DNA of 64,000 nt from Silanimonas sp. (GTDB lineage Bacteria; Pseudomonadota; Gammaproteobacteria; Xanthomonadales; Xanthomonadaceae), in contig NZ_JAPZQK010000012.1 in NCBI RefSeq assembly GCF_027530345.1, forward strand, positions 1 through 64,000, read 5' to 3'. Shown one piece after another: positions 8,389-19,334 of the stretch. How positions within the stretch are numbered: position 1 is the stretch's first letter; every line of letters starts with the position of its first letter. The position numbers and the translations under genes are program-made. The notes below the pieces were generated by a model. It was given only the letters and a program-made list of their open reading frames with translations, had not been told where the DNA came from and did no database searches.

Positions 8389-9204
8389 ATGTACCTCCAT
8401 CGCTGGTTTTCACGGGCGGGTCGGCTGCTCGACCGCCTTCCGCCGTTCACCTGGATCAACCGCGCGGTGTATCGCCGAGCGTTCGCGCGCAACCGCCACG
8501 AGAACCTCTTCCTCGGGTGCTATGCGAGCTTCGCTGAGGCCGCCGCCGCGGCGCCTCCGGTCAAGCCGGTGGGCTATGACAACGCCGCTTCGGTCGCGCT
8601 CTATGGCGACGAGCTGCGGCCGCGTGATTACCCGGCGGTGTTCTGGATCGACCGCCTGGTGGCCGAGGGCGCGCGCCGCGTCTTCGACCTCGGCGGCTAC
8701 ACCGGCATCAAGCACTACGGCTTCGCGCGGCTGATCGATTACCCGGGCGACCTCGTCTGGACCGTCGGCGACGTGCCGGCCGTCGTCGAGGCGGGCCGGC
8801 GCGTGGCGGCCGAGCGCGGCATCGAAGCGCGCCTGAAGTTCACCGCCGACCTGTCCGATGTCGCCGAGGCCGACCTGCTGTTCGCCTCGGGCAGCGTGCA
8901 GTTCCTCGAGGAATCCCCCGGCGCGCTGCTTGCCCGCGTCGGTGCGCGGCCGCGCTGGATCGTGCTTAACACCTCGGCCATCCATCCGAAGCATTCATAC
9001 ATCACGCTCAACAGCATCGGCACCGCGTTCTGTCCTTACCGCGTGCAGTCGCGCGCTGCGCTGGTGGCGGAGCTCGAGGCGCTGGGCTACCGGCTGCTCG
9101 ACGAATGGCGGAACCCCGGCAAGGGCATCACCGTGCCCTTCCACCCGGAACTGGACCTCGAGGAATACCGCGGCTTCTGCTTCGAGCGCGTCGCCGTGGC
9201 CTGA
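8389..9204 (+). CDS. TIGR04325-family putative methyltransferase
   Basis: The 271-residue protein matches the TIGR04325 (LIC12133-type) family: RHENLFLGCYASFAEA near 36-51, YDNAASVALY near 63-72, a glycine-rich SAM-like motif VFDLGGYTG (98-106), and LNTSAIHPKHSYITLN further on. Family members usually lie in polysaccharide gene clusters and their substrate is unknown. Here it follows pilU by 60 bases. The ATG sits in the right arm of a small inverted repeat (8375-8390) with AAGGG in its loop serving as ribosome site. Methyl transfer is inferred from fold only. Confidence 0.75.
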   Translation: MYLHRWFSRAGRLLDRLPPFTWINRAVYRRAFARNRHENLFLGCYASFAEAAAAAPPVKPVGYDNAASVALYGDELRPRDYPAVFWIDRLVAEGARRVFDLGGYTGIKHYGFARLIDYPGDLVWTVGDVPAVVEAGRRVAAERGIEARLKFTADLSDVAEADLLFASGSVQFLEESPGALLARVGARPRWIVLNTSAIHPKHSYITLNSIGTAFCPYRVQSRAALVAELEALGYRLLDEWRNPGKGITVPFHPELDLEEYRGFCFERVAVA

Positions 9205-9205
9205 C

Positions 9206-9964
9206 TCAGCCGCCGGCCTGGTAGCGGCCGATGTCGAAGCCGCCCACCTCGAAGTCGATCGGGTCGGCGCGGCCGTCCACCGGGGCGATCCGCACGGTGC
9301 GGGCGGCATCGAGCGCGCGGATGAAGCCGGCATCATCCTTGATGAACAGCGCCGGCCGCGTGCCGGTGCTCGAGGCCTCGCCGGCGAAGCGCTTCGGCGC
9401 CGCCTCGTCGAGCGTGATGTTGAAGGCGCAGGGGCGGCCGCACTCGAACACGCCCTCTTCGATCACGAGGTAGACGCTCTGGCCCCAGCGCGGGTCGTTG
9501 CGCAGTACGAGTTGCACGGTCGGAACGACGGCGAAGCTGGCCGGGTCGTCGGCCTCCGGGCGCTGGTTGCGCATCGAGGCGGCTTTCTGTGGGTTCGATT
9601 CCCCGGCGATGGGCGTGGACACGTAGCTCCACAGCGCCTTCAGGCGTTCGGCTTCCACTTGGGTCTTCGCCGCCTCGCGCAGGGCGTCCAGACCTTCTGA
9701 CACCTCGGTGGCGGCGGCCGTGCCGGGGCCGTCGGCGAGGATCACCTCGGCGCTGGCGACGGCGATGCGGGCATCGCCCCGGCCTTTGGCGTCGCGGTAG
9801 ACCTGCAGGGTCGGGGCCATTGCCGCTTCGCGGGCGGCTGCGGCGGCTTCCGCGGCCGCACGCTGCTCTTCCGGACTCGGGCCGCAGGCGGTCAGCGCCA
9901 ACACGGCCGCCGCCAGAAGGGTGGGGCGCACGCGGAAGAGGGACGGGCGGCAGGGCAGGGGCAT
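9206..9964 (-). CDS. Predicted lipoprotein of unknown function
   Basis: The 252-residue product has a signal peptide ending in the lipobox LTAC (C27), so it is predicted to be lipid-anchored. An alanine- and glutamate-rich helical stretch (about 30-60) follows, then a region with VVPTVQLVLRNDPRWGQSVYLVIE and a final beta-rich part. Two cysteines in EGVFECGRPCAFNI could form a disulphide. I do not recognise the family. It is convergent with the TIGR04325 gene (one base apart) and divergent from algH. Confidence 0.7.
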   Translation of the reverse strand: MPLPCRPSLFRVRPTLLAAAVLALTACGPSPEEQRAAAEAAAAAREAAMAPTLQVYRDAKGRGDARIAVASAEVILADGPGTAAATEVSEGLDALREAAKTQVEAERLKALWSYVSTPIAGESNPQKAASMRNQRPEADDPASFAVVPTVQLVLRNDPRWGQSVYLVIEEGVFECGRPCAFNITLDEAAPKRFAGEASSTGTRPALFIKDDAGFIRALDAARTVRIAPVDGRADPIDFEVGGFDIGRYQAGG

Positions 9965-10037
9965 GGGCGCGTCGAGCGGGGGTTGGCCTTCAGCTTAAGC
10001 GCACCCCCGCCCGGGGCGCACGGCCTACAATGCCGGC

Positions 10038-10598
10038 ATGCCGCTGGAAAACACGCTCGCGTCGTCGCTCCTGCTCGCCATGCCCGGCATGGACGACCCG
10101 AATTTCTCCCGCACCGCCGTGCTCGTCTGCCAGCATGATGGCGAGGGCGCCATGGGCGTGGTGCTGAACCGCCGCACCGATGTGCTGCTCGGCGAATTGT
10201 TCGAGCAGCTCGGCATCGAGGGCGCCGCACGCGAGATGAAGGGCCGCCAGGTGCTGTGGGGCGGCCCGGTGCAGGTCGACCGCGGCTTCGTGCTGCACGA
10301 CGACCCGCGTCCGTGGCCCTCGACCCTGCGCTTCGGCGCCTTCGGGCTGACCAGTTCGCGCGAGATCCTGCACGCCATGGCGCGCGGCGACGGCCCCGAA
10401 CGCTACCTCGTCATGGTCGGCCATGCCGGCTGGGGCGGCGAGCAGCTGGAAGGCGAACTCGCGCAGAACGCCTGGCTCACCGTGCCGGCGCCCGAGGCCA
10501 TGGTCTTCGACACCGACAGCGAGCAGCTGTGGCAGGTGGCAGCGGGCCAGATCGGCGTCGACATGGCGAACATGGCCGATTACAGCGGCCACGCGTGA
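10038..10598 (+). CDS. algH: YqgE/AlgH family protein
   Basis: The 186-residue protein matches YqgE/AlgH from end to end: SLLLAMPGMDDPNF near 10-23, GAMGVVLNRRT, LWGGPVQVDRGFVLH and MVGHAGWGGEQLEGEL. Its role is uncertain; in Pseudomonas it was linked to alginate control, but structures suggest a conserved, not strictly regulatory, function. No Shine-Dalgarno sequence precedes the ATG. A TACAAT box (10026-10031) ends six bases before it, which would place transcription start at or next to the ATG. It leads the algH-ruvX-pyrB operon seen in many gammaproteobacteria. Confidence 0.92.
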   Translation: MPLENTLASSLLLAMPGMDDPNFSRTAVLVCQHDGEGAMGVVLNRRTDVLLGELFEQLGIEGAAREMKGRQVLWGGPVQVDRGFVLHDDPRPWPSTLRFGAFGLTSSREILHAMARGDGPERYLVMVGHAGWGGEQLEGELAQNAWLTVPAPEAMVFDTDSEQLWQVAAGQIGVDMANMADYSGHA

Positions 10599-10611
10599 GC
10601 GGCGCTCGCGC

Positions 10612-11055
10612 ATGAGCCTCGGTGCGGTGCTCGGCTTCGACGTCGGCGCGAAGCGCATCGGCGTGGCCGTGGGCAACGGCATCACCGGCACCGCCAGCGA
10701 GCTTGGCCTGATCGAGGTGCGCGACGGCATCCCGGATTGGGCGCGCTTCGAGAAGTTGTTGAAGGAGTGGGCTCCGGTGCAGCTCATCGTCGGTGACCCG
10801 CTCACCTTCGATGATGACGATCCCGACCCGCCCGCCCGCCAGCGCGCTCGCGGCTTCGCCCGTGCCGCCGCCAAGCGCAGCGGCTTGCCCGTGGTGATGG
10901 TGGACGAACGCCGCAGTTCGAAGGAGGCCGCGCGCCGCTTCGCCGACCAGCGCCGCGCGGGCCTGAAGCGCCGCAGCGATGCCGAGGAAATCGACGCCTT
11001 GGCCGCCGTGGTGATCGTCGAGCGCTTCCTCGCCAGCTATCCTTCGCCCCCATGA
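10612..11055 (+). CDS. ruvX: Putative Holliday junction resolvase / pre-16S rRNA nuclease YqgF
   Basis: RuvX/YqgF is a small RuvC-fold nuclease that matures the 5' end of 16S rRNA and may resolve junctions. The 147-residue product begins GAVLGFDVGAKRIGVAV with the first catalytic aspartate (D10), has MVDERRSSKEA in the middle and SDAEEIDALAAVVI with the C-terminal acidic residue. The start at ATG 10612 is 13 bases after algH; in-frame sequence further upstream belongs to an algH shadow. Its stop overlaps pyrB by ATGA (11052-11055). Confidence 0.93.
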   Translation: MSLGAVLGFDVGAKRIGVAVGNGITGTASELGLIEVRDGIPDWARFEKLLKEWAPVQLIVGDPLTFDDDDPDPPARQRARGFARAAAKRSGLPVVMVDERRSSKEAARRFADQRRAGLKRRSDAEEIDALAAVVIVERFLASYPSPP

Positions 11056-11984
11056 CGACCGAACGCCTGCGCCACCTGCTCACCCTCGACGGCTTGGGCG
11101 GCGACCGCCTCGACGCCCTGCTCGACACCGCCGAGGCCCTGCACCCCAACGCCCTCGGTGGCACGGCGCTCCGCCACGTGCTGGCCGGCCGGACGGTGTG
11201 CAACCTGTTCTTCGAGAACTCGACGCGCACGCGCAGCAGCTTCCAGCTGGCAGCGCAGCGCCTCGGCGCCGACGTGCTGAATTTCGACATCAGCGCTTCG
11301 TCGGTGAAGAAGGGCGAGAGCGCACTCGACACGCTGCGGACGCTGGAGGCGATGGGCATCGATGCCTTCGTCATCCGCCACGCCGAGAACGGCGCGGTCG
11401 CGGCGCTGGCCGCGGGCGCGAAGCCGACGACCTCGCTGTTGAACGCGGGCGACGGCCGCAGCGCGCACCCCACGCAGGGCCTGCTCGACATGCTGACGAT
11501 CCGCCAGCGCAAGGGACGCGATTTCGGTGGCCTCTCGGTGCTGATCGTCGGCGACGTGCTGCATTCACGCGTGGCGCGCTCCGACCTGCATGCGCTGCGC
11601 CAGCTCGGCTGCCGCGACATCCGCGTCTGCGGCCCGGCCAGCCTGCTGCCCGGTTCGAACATCACCGCGGGTTGCACGGTCGGCCAGAACCTCGACGCGA
11701 TGGTCGAAGGCGCGGACGTGGTCATGATGCTGCGCCTGCAGCGCGAGCGCATGGAGGAGGGCCTGGTGCCCTCGCTCGACCAGTACTTCCGCGAGTACGG
11801 CCTGACGCCGGCGCGGCTGGCGCGCGCCAAGCCGGATGCGATCGTCATGCATCCCGGCCCGATGAACCGCGGCGTCGAGATCGCCGACGCCGTGGCCGAT
11901 GGTCCGCAGTCGGTGATCCTCGACCAGGTGGCGAACGGCGTGGCCGTGCGGATGGCGGTGCTGAAGCACCTGCTGGGCGGCTAG
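11052..11984 (+). CDS. pyrB: Aspartate carbamoyltransferase catalytic chain
   Basis: PyrB joins carbamoyl phosphate and aspartate in the second step of pyrimidine synthesis. The 310-residue enzyme has the carbamoyl-phosphate loop FFENSTRTRSSF (STRT at 57-60), the mobile lysine in VKKGES, DGRSAHPTQGLLD and VMHPGPMNRGVEI. No pyrI regulatory gene or pyrC/pyrC' follows: the next gene is a lipoprotein on the other strand whose stop overlaps. In Pseudomonas a pyrC-like pseudo-subunit is adjacent; here it is absent, so either the enzyme works as a simple trimer or the partner lies elsewhere. Confidence 0.96.
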   Translation: MTTERLRHLLTLDGLGGDRLDALLDTAEALHPNALGGTALRHVLAGRTVCNLFFENSTRTRSSFQLAAQRLGADVLNFDISASSVKKGESALDTLRTLEAMGIDAFVIRHAENGAVAALAAGAKPTTSLLNAGDGRSAHPTQGLLDMLTIRQRKGRDFGGLSVLIVGDVLHSRVARSDLHALRQLGCRDIRVCGPASLLPGSNITAGCTVGQNLDAMVEGADVVMMLRLQRERMEEGLVPSLDQYFREYGLTPARLARAKPDAIVMHPGPMNRGVEIADAVADGPQSVILDQVANGVAVRMAVLKHLLGG

Positions 11985-12679
11985 CGCGCGAGCACGTCCG
12001 CCTGCGGCGTGCCGTCCATCGGCTCCAGCGTGGTGTCCGCCACGACGAGGCCCTCGGCATCGAGCCGGTAGCGGAGCACGCGGACGAAGCCGGCGCTCGG
12101 GCTCGCGTTGTCGTCGTCGTCGCGGTACAGCGGGAAGCTGCGCACCAGCGCGGAGGCCTGCACGCCGAACTGGTCCCGGCCACGCCAGCCGATCGACGCT
12201 TCGTCGTCGAGGGCCGGCGCTCGGATCGCCGTGGCGCCGCCCGCGGCGTCGAAGCGCCAGCCGCGCACCTCGCCTTCTGCCGAGCTGCCGCCGCTGCGCG
12301 TCCAGAGCAGCAGCTCAGGGACGGCATCGCCGTCGAGGTCGGTGGCGAAGGCCTCGGCGAGGACCCCTGCCACGTCCAGCCGGAGGCGCTGCGGCGCGGC
12401 ACCGACCGTGGCCGTGCGCACCAGCACCTCGATGCGCGTGGCATCGCCGACGGTGGCGGTATCGAGATCGAACTGCCAGCCCGAACCGGACAGGCGAAGG
12501 CTGCGGATGACCGGCGTGTCCGGCGCTGGCGTGCCCGCGGGTTCCGCCTCGATGGCCGTCGGCGGGATGTGCGGCGTGGCCGCAGGGGCAGGTGGCGCGG
12601 GTTCTCGGCCGTTTTCGCCGCATCCCGCAAGGGTCGCCGTGGCGACGAGCAGCAGTGCGAGGCGGCCCGGCGCGCGCAT
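11981..12679 (-). CDS. Predicted lipoprotein with an FG-GAP/VCBS-like segment
   Basis: The 232-residue protein begins with a lipoprotein signal (LAGC, C20) and a proline/alanine linker to about residue 55. Beyond it lies a beta-rich domain with DLDGDAVPELLLW (114-126), the calcium-loop-like motif of FG-GAP/VCBS repeats, seen only once. It is predicted to be anchored in the envelope; function unknown. It starts two bases past the mgtE stop and is probably co-transcribed with mgtE. Its stop overlaps the pyrB stop on the opposite strand. Confidence 0.75.
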   Translation of the reverse strand: MRAPGRLALLLVATATLAGCGENGREPAPPAPAATPHIPPTAIEAEPAGTPAPDTPVIRSLRLSGSGWQFDLDTATVGDATRIEVLVRTATVGAAPQRLRLDVAGVLAEAFATDLDGDAVPELLLWTRSGGSSAEGEVRGWRFDAAGGATAIRAPALDDEASIGWRGRDQFGVQASALVRSFPLYRDDDDNASPSAGFVRVLRYRLDAEGLVVADTTLEPMDGTPQADVLAR

Positions 12680-12681
12680 CG

Positions 12682-14043
12682 TCAGTGCAGCAGGAAGACG
12701 GTGGCCAAGCCCAGGAAGGCGAAGAAACCCATCACGTCGGTCACGGTGGTGAGGATCACGCCGCCGCCAACCGCCGGATCGACGTTGAAGCGCCGCAGCA
12801 GCATCGGCACCAGAACGCCCGCGCAGGCCGCGAAGCCGAGGTTGATCACCATCGCGGCGAAGATCACCGCGGCGATGCCCGGGCTGCGGAACCACGCCAG
12901 CGTCACCGTGGCGACGACGAGGCCGAGCAGTACGCCGTTCATCAGCGAGATGCGGATCTCCTTCCACACCAGCGTGCGCAGGTTGGCGGCGGAGACCTGG
13001 CCCAAGGCGAGGCCGCGCACCATCAGGGCCAGCACCTGCGTGCCGGCGTTGCCGCCCATGCCGGCGACGATCGGCATCAGCACCGCCAAGGCCACCACTT
13101 CGGCCAGCGTGGCCTGGAAGCGGCCCACGACGCTGGCGGCGAGGAAGGCGGTGCCGAGGTTGATGCTCAGCCACAGGAAGCGGCCGCGGAAGGCGCGCAG
13201 CACCGGGCTGAACAGGCTTTCGTCCTCGCTGACGCCGGCCGCCGAGAGCACCTGGTAATCGGCCTGCTCGCGAATGATGTCGACGACGTCGTCGATGGTG
13301 ATGCGGCCGAGCAGCACGTTGTTGTCGTCCACCACCGGGGCCGAGATCCAGTCGTGGTCGGAGAACTGCCTTGCCACCTCGTCGGACAGGGTGTCGACGG
13401 CGATGGCGGGCTGCTCGCCATCCATCAGCGTGTTGATCGGCGTCGTTGGCTCGTGCGTGAGCAGCTGGGCCAGCGCGATGCGGCCGAGGTACTGGTGCCG
13501 GCGACTGACGACGTACAGATGGTCGGTGTTGTCCGGCAGCTCGCCGCGCAGGCGCAGGAAGCGCAGCACCACGTCGACGCTGACGTCGGCGCGCACGGTC
13601 ACCACGTCGGGGTTCATCAGGCGGCCGGCGCTGTCCTCGGGATACGACAGAACCTGTTCGAGCCGCTCGCGGTTCTCGCGGTCCATCGACTTCAGCACTT
13701 CGTCGATGACCGTGTCCGGGAGGTCCTCCATCAGCTCGGCGAGGTCGTCGATGTCGAGGTCCTCGACCGCGGCGACGAGCTCGTCGGCGTCCATGGCGGC
13801 GATCAGGCCCTCGCGGACCTCGTCGTCGACGTGCAGCAGCACCTCGCCGTCGTCTTCCGGATCGACGAGGCCCCAGACCACGTCGCGCTTGGCCGGTGGC
13901 AGGGACTCGAGAAGGTTGCCGATCTCGGCCGCCGAGAGCGAGTTCACCAACCGGCGCACGGGACCGAGCCGCCCGCTGTCGAGGGACTCCGACAGCATGC
14001 GCAGCTGGTGGGCGGTGCGTTCGTGGCGGGCGGCGTCGACCAT
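12682..14043 (-). CDS. mgtE: Magnesium transporter MgtE
   Basis: MgtE is an inner-membrane magnesium channel gated by cytoplasmic magnesium. The 453-residue protein shows the expected order: acidic helical N domain (to about 130), two CBS domains (about 131-255), a connecting helix, and five membrane segments (about 285-453). The pore motif is present as PIVAGMGGNAGTQ, and GGGVILTTVTDVMGFFAF lies in the last part with the conserved aspartate. Many Xanthomonadales carry mgtE right after ptsI; here a small lipoprotein gene on the other strand separates them. Confidence 0.96.
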   Translation of the reverse strand: MVDAARHERTAHQLRMLSESLDSGRLGPVRRLVNSLSAAEIGNLLESLPPAKRDVVWGLVDPEDDGEVLLHVDDEVREGLIAAMDADELVAAVEDLDIDDLAELMEDLPDTVIDEVLKSMDRENRERLEQVLSYPEDSAGRLMNPDVVTVRADVSVDVVLRFLRLRGELPDNTDHLYVVSRRHQYLGRIALAQLLTHEPTTPINTLMDGEQPAIAVDTLSDEVARQFSDHDWISAPVVDDNNVLLGRITIDDVVDIIREQADYQVLSAAGVSEDESLFSPVLRAFRGRFLWLSINLGTAFLAASVVGRFQATLAEVVALAVLMPIVAGMGGNAGTQVLALMVRGLALGQVSAANLRTLVWKEIRISLMNGVLLGLVVATVTLAWFRSPGIAAVIFAAMVINLGFAACAGVLVPMLLRRFNVDPAVGGGVILTTVTDVMGFFAFLGLATVFLLH

Positions 14044-14174
14044 CGAGGAGCCTGGGCGTGCAGGGCGCGCGCATTATGGCCCGTGGCCACGGGGGCGAAC
14101 AGCGCGCCGCGCGTGCTTGCGGCGTTCATCGAGGCTCCGGCACGCTGGCACACCGTCGAACCGACCCGCCCGCC

Positions 14175-14555
14175 ATGCGACTCACCACCATCGCCGCCGC
14201 TGTCCTGCTGCTCGCCGCCTGCGCGCCGGACGAGATCGTGCCGACGGCGCCGATGGCGCTCGATGGCGTGAGTTTCGAGGTGGAGGCCTTGCCGCAGGCC
14301 GAGGGGCCCTGCGATCCGGCGCAGCCTTTCCCGGCACGCGTCACCTGGGACGTGACTGACTGGACCGACCCGAAGTTCGACTTCCTGCTGCGCAGCACGA
14401 ACGGCCAGCTGTTCGCCCGCCACAACACAGCGAGCGGGGAGCACGTGACCGATCCCTACGCCCGCGAGGGCCTCTGGATCCTCCTCGTCGACCGCAACAC
14501 GCAGCTGCTGGTGGCTACGAAGCCGGTGCCCGCGCTGGTTTGCCCTGCCGATTGA
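14175..14555 (+). CDS. Small predicted lipoprotein
   Basis: The 126-residue product has a short lipoprotein signal peptide ending LAAC (C16). The mature part holds VTWDVTDWTDPKFDFLLRS and a C-terminal pair of short strands (WILLVDRNTQLLVA), and cysteines at about 46 and 123 that could pair. I do not recognise the family, although the shape recalls small secreted Ig-like domains. It lies alone on the + strand between mgtE and ptsI, convergent with ptsI. The upstream in-frame extension overlaps the mgtE start and is not needed. Confidence 0.7.
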   Translation: MRLTTIAAAVLLLAACAPDEIVPTAPMALDGVSFEVEALPQAEGPCDPAQPFPARVTWDVTDWTDPKFDFLLRSTNGQLFARHNTASGEHVTDPYAREGLWILLVDRNTQLLVATKPVPALVCPAD

Positions 14556-14576
14556 GTCGCGCGCCGAGGCGGCGGC

Positions 14577-16300
<1,724 letters not shown>

Positions 16301-16301
<1 letters not shown>

Positions 16302-16570
16302 CAGCTCTCCTCGTCGAAGCGTCGGGCGAACAGGGCTTCCGCGGCGGCCATGGCCTCGGTTTCGTCCGGACCGTCGGTGCGCAGCGTCACCGTGCTGCCC
16401 TGTCCCGCCGCGAGCAGCAGCACGCCCATGATGGATTTCGCGTTCACCTCGCGGCCGCTACCGACCAGCGTGGCCTGCGCCTTGAAGCCGCCGAGCAGCT
16501 GGACGAGCTTGGCCGAGGCCCGCGCGTGCAGGCCGAGGCGGTTGATGACGGGGATCTGCCGTTCAAGCAT
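16301..16570 (-). CDS. ptsH: Phosphocarrier protein HPr
   Basis: HPr relays phosphate from enzyme I to EIIA proteins. The 89-residue product has the catalytic H15 in NRLGLHARASAKLV and S46 in AKSIMGVLLLAA, the residue phosphorylated by HprK, which is encoded two genes upstream. I chose ATG 16570, which puts the two residues at their standard positions 15 and 46; ten more residues are possible but would shift them. It overlaps the IIA gene by eight bases. Confidence 0.95.
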
Positions 16571-16955
16571 CGTCGAGCACCACGCCGTTGCGGCCGCCAT
16601 TGGCGGCGGTTCGCGCCAGGTCCTCGAGGCCCTGGTCGCCGTAATTCATCACCCGCAGCAGCATCGGCAGCGACAGCCCGGCCACGCGGCGGCAGGGCGA
16701 GGCGATCTGCGTGAGCTGGTGCGCCAGCCGGGCCGGCGAGGCGCCGTAGACGTCGGTCAGCAGCAGGGCGCCATCGTCGCCCATGACCTTCTTCAGCGCG
16801 GCGCTGGCGCGCGGCAGCTGCACGCCGAGGTCGGCGTCGAATTCGAGCTCGAACGCCCGCGCCTCCAGCGGCAGCTTGCCGAGCAGGCGTGACGCGGTTT
16901 CGAGCAGGGCGTTGCCGAGCCCGGGATGGGTGACGAGGAGGATGCCGACGGCCAT
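16563..16955 (-). CDS. PTS system mannose-type EIIA domain protein
   Basis: The 130-residue protein is a single EIIA-Man domain. Its phosphorylated histidine is H10 in LLVTHPGLGNALLE, and LLLTDVYGASPARLA matches the family. There are no EIIB, IIC or IID genes nearby. In Xanthomonadales and betaproteobacteria such orphan EIIA-Man proteins appear to act in regulation rather than sugar uptake. It overlaps ptsH and starts 55 bases after the rapZ stop, in one transcript with both. Confidence 0.9.
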   Translation of the reverse strand: MAVGILLVTHPGLGNALLETASRLLGKLPLEARAFELEFDADLGVQLPRASAALKKVMGDDGALLLTDVYGASPARLAHQLTQIASPCRRVAGLSLPMLLRVMNYGDQGLEDLARTAANGGRNGVVLDDA

Positions 16956-17010
16956 GCGTCGAACCTTAGCAAACCCCCATGGCGCGTCGGCAAGCGACGG
17001 CGCCGCGGGC

Positions 17011-17871
17011 TCACTCGAGTTCGCGGTGGTACGTCAGGGCGTCGTCGCGCCCTTGGTCGCGGAAATGCGCGGCCAGGGTCTCGGCCAGGTAGACCGACCG
17101 ATGCCGGCCGCCGGTGCAGCCGAAGGCGATCGTGAGGTAGCTGCGGGTTTCGGATTCGAAGCGCGGCAGCCAGCGCTCCACGAAGTCCCGCACCTCGGCC
17201 ACGTACTCCTGCACTTCGGCGATGCCGGCGAAGTGCGCCTGGATCAGCGCGTCGCGGCCGGTCAGCGGCCGCAGGGCCGGGTCCCAGTGCGGGTTCGGCA
17301 GGCAGCGGGTGTCGAAGACGAAATCGGCGTCGACCGGCAGGCCGCGCTTGTAGGCGAAGCTCTCGAACAGCACGGTGAGGCCCGGCCGGCGTCCGGCTTC
17401 CAGCTCAGTGAGCACGAGCTTGCGCAGCTGGTGGACGTTGAGCGCCGTGGTGTCGAACACGTGGTCGGCCAAGGCGCGTACCGGGCGCAGCACCTGGCGC
17501 TCCAGGGCGATGGCGTCGGGCAGGGCCAGCCCGAGCTGGGACAGCGGATGGCGGCGGCGGGTGTCGGAGTAGCGCTTTACCAGCGTCGCGTCGGCCGCGT
17601 CGAAGAACACGAGGCGGTGCTGGTAGCCGCGCTCGCCGACCGCCGAGAGCCACTGCCCGATGCTGCCCAGGTCGGCGTGGTGGTTGCGCACGTCGATGCC
17701 GACCGCGAGCTTCTGGTGCGTCTCGCTGGCGCCGACGCTGTCGACGAAGCCGGGCAGCAGGTCGGCCGGCAGGTTGTCGACGCAGTAGTAGCCGAGGTCC
17801 TCGAGCGTGCGCAGGGCGACGGACTTGCCGGCCCCGGACAGCCCCGAGACGACGGTGAGTGAGCGGCTCAT
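17011..17871 (-). CDS. rapZ: RNase adapter protein RapZ
   Basis: RapZ is a P-loop protein; in E. coli it senses glucosamine-6-phosphate and directs RNase E to a small RNA. The 286-residue product has Walker [10 protein letters not shown] (9-17), [32 protein letters not shown] (Walker B region) and the C-terminal [12 protein letters not shown] that forms the sugar-phosphate site. Whether it has an RNA target in this order is unknown. Its ATG overlaps the hprK stop by four bases (17868-17871). Confidence 0.94.
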   Translation of the reverse strand: MSRSLTVVSGLSGAGKSVALRTLEDLGYYCVDNLPADLLPGFVDSVGASETHQKLAVGIDVRNHHADLGSIGQWLSAVGERGYQHRLVFFDAADATLVKRYSDTRRRHPLSQLGLALPDAIALERQVLRPVRALADHVFDTTALNVHQLRKLVLTELEAGRRPGLTVLFESFAYKRGLPVDADFVFDTRCLPNPHWDPALRPLTGRDALIQAHFAGIAEVQEYVAEVRDFVERWLPRFESETRSYLTIAFGCTGGRHRSVYLAETLAAHFRDQGRDDALTYHRELE

Positions 17872-18821
17872 GGTGCGGCCTTGTCGAGCAGCGCGGAGTG
17901 GCGCGCGAGGAAGGCGGCCGCCGGGTCATCGCCCTTGGCGCGAAGGATGTGCAGGCGTGCGGCGGCTTCCGTCAGCACCGCGAGGTTGCGGCCTGCGGCC
18001 ACCGGTAGATTGATCACCGGGACGTCGAGGCCGAACACCGGGCGCGCAGCGGTTTCGCCCGTGAGACGCGAGAGGCCTTCCACGTCCACCGCCTCGCCGG
18101 GACGCACGAGGTTGACGATCAGGCGCAGGTACTTGTTCCGCTTCACCGCGGTGTCGCCGAACATCTGGCGGATGTTCATGATGCCGAGGCCGCGCACTTC
18201 CAGCAGGTCCTGCAGCAGCTCGGGGCTGGTGCCATCGAGCACGTCCGGGGCGATCTGGGTGAACTCCGGGGCGTCGTCGGCGACGAGTCGGTGGCCGCGC
18301 GAGATCAGCTCGAGGGCGAGCTCGCTCTTGCCGAGGCCGGACTCGCCGGTGATCAGCACGCCGATCGAGTAGATCTCCATGAACACGCCGTGCAGCGTGA
18401 TGCGCGGCGCCAGCGCACGCGCCAGCACGTATTGCAGTTGCGAGAGCAGTTCATGCCCGGCCTGCGGCGAGATCCACAGCGGCGTGCCGGTTTCCTCGGC
18501 GATGTCGCGCAGGTCGGTGGGGCAGCCCTGGTCGCGGGTGATCACCAGCGCGAGCGGGCGGAAGTCGACGATCTTCTGCAGGGTTTCCCAACGCTGGCGG
18601 GCGTCGAGCGAATCGAGCCACTGCAGCTCCTCGCGGCCGAGGATCTGCAGCTTGTTCGGGTGGATGACGTTGAGGTACCCCACCAACGACGGCCGCCGCG
18701 TGCGGTGTTCCTCGGCTTCGAGGGCGCGGTCGCCGCCGGCCTGGCCGGACAGCCAGCGCAGCCCGAGCCGGTCGCGGTGCTGTTCGAACAGTTCGCGGGC
18801 GCTGAGTCGGCGCGGCAGCAT
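17868..18821 (-). CDS. hprK: HPr kinase/phosphorylase
   Basis: HprK phosphorylates and dephosphorylates serine 46 of HPr. The 317-residue protein has the MurF-like N domain (to about 130), Walker [11 protein letters not shown] (158-167), LVADDAPEF and the HprK signature [11 protein letters not shown] (about 206-216). In gram-negatives it works in the regulatory phosphotransferase system rather than carbon catabolite repression as in Firmicutes. HPr with S46 is encoded three genes on, so substrate and enzyme are both present. It starts 13 bases after ptsN. Confidence 0.95.
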   Translation of the reverse strand: MLPRRLSARELFEQHRDRLGLRWLSGQAGGDRALEAEEHRTRRPSLVGYLNVIHPNKLQILGREELQWLDSLDARQRWETLQKIVDFRPLALVITRDQGCPTDLRDIAEETGTPLWISPQAGHELLSQLQYVLARALAPRITLHGVFMEIYSIGVLITGESGLGKSELALELISRGHRLVADDAPEFTQIAPDVLDGTSPELLQDLLEVRGLGIMNIRQMFGDTAVKRNKYLRLIVNLVRPGEAVDVEGLSRLTGETAARPVFGLDVPVINLPVAAGRNLAVLTEAAARLHILRAKGDDPAAAFLARHSALLDKAAP

Positions 18822-18833
18822 GCGGAGGCCGTC

Positions 18834-19304
18834 TCAGGCCGCCGCGGAGTGGCCGGGATGCCAGTCGGCGACCAGCCGGTAGAGCGCGTCGCTGTCGGTG
18901 GCCGCGCGAAGACGAGAACGGAAGCCCTCGTCGGCGAACATCTCGGCGAGCTGGGCGAGCAGCACGAGATGCTGCTGGGTGAAGTGTTCCGGCACCGCCA
19001 GCGCGAACAGCAGGTCGACCGGCTGGCCGTCACTGGCGCCGAAATCCACCGGTTCGGCGAGGCGGATGAAGGCCCCCGTCGCGACGGTCAGTGCCGGACT
19101 GCGGCCGTGCGGGATGGCGACGCCGTGGCCGAGCCCGGTGCTGCCGAGGCGTTCGCGCTGGCAGAGGCTGTCGAAGAGCGCGCGTTCGCGCTCGGCATTG
19201 CCTTCACCGAGCAGCTGGGCCAGCTGTTCGAGCAGGCGTTTCTTGGAAGAAACCTTGGCGCCCGCGAGCACGCGCGCGGGCGCCAGGAGGTCGAGGAGGT
19301 GCAT
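18834..19304 (-). CDS. ptsN: PTS IIA-like nitrogen regulatory protein
   Basis: PtsN (EIIA-Ntr) is the output protein of the nitrogen-type phosphotransferase system and controls potassium uptake, envelope stress and other targets by its phosphorylation state. The 156-residue protein has the phosphorylated histidine H66 in GHGVAIPHGRSP, followed by PVDFGASDGQPVDLLFAL. It sits in the classic rpoN-hpf-ptsN cluster. The usual donor PtsP (GAF-enzyme I) is not in the window; ptsI and HPr of the same cluster may serve. Confidence 0.94.
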   Translation of the reverse strand: MHLLDLLAPARVLAGAKVSSKKRLLEQLAQLLGEGNAERERALFDSLCQRERLGSTGLGHGVAIPHGRSPALTVATGAFIRLAEPVDFGASDGQPVDLLFALAVPEHFTQQHLVLLAQLAEMFADEGFRSRLRAATDSDALYRLVADWHPGHSAAA

Positions 19305-19334
19305 GGGGATGGGGCTTGTGGGGCCGCGATGCCT

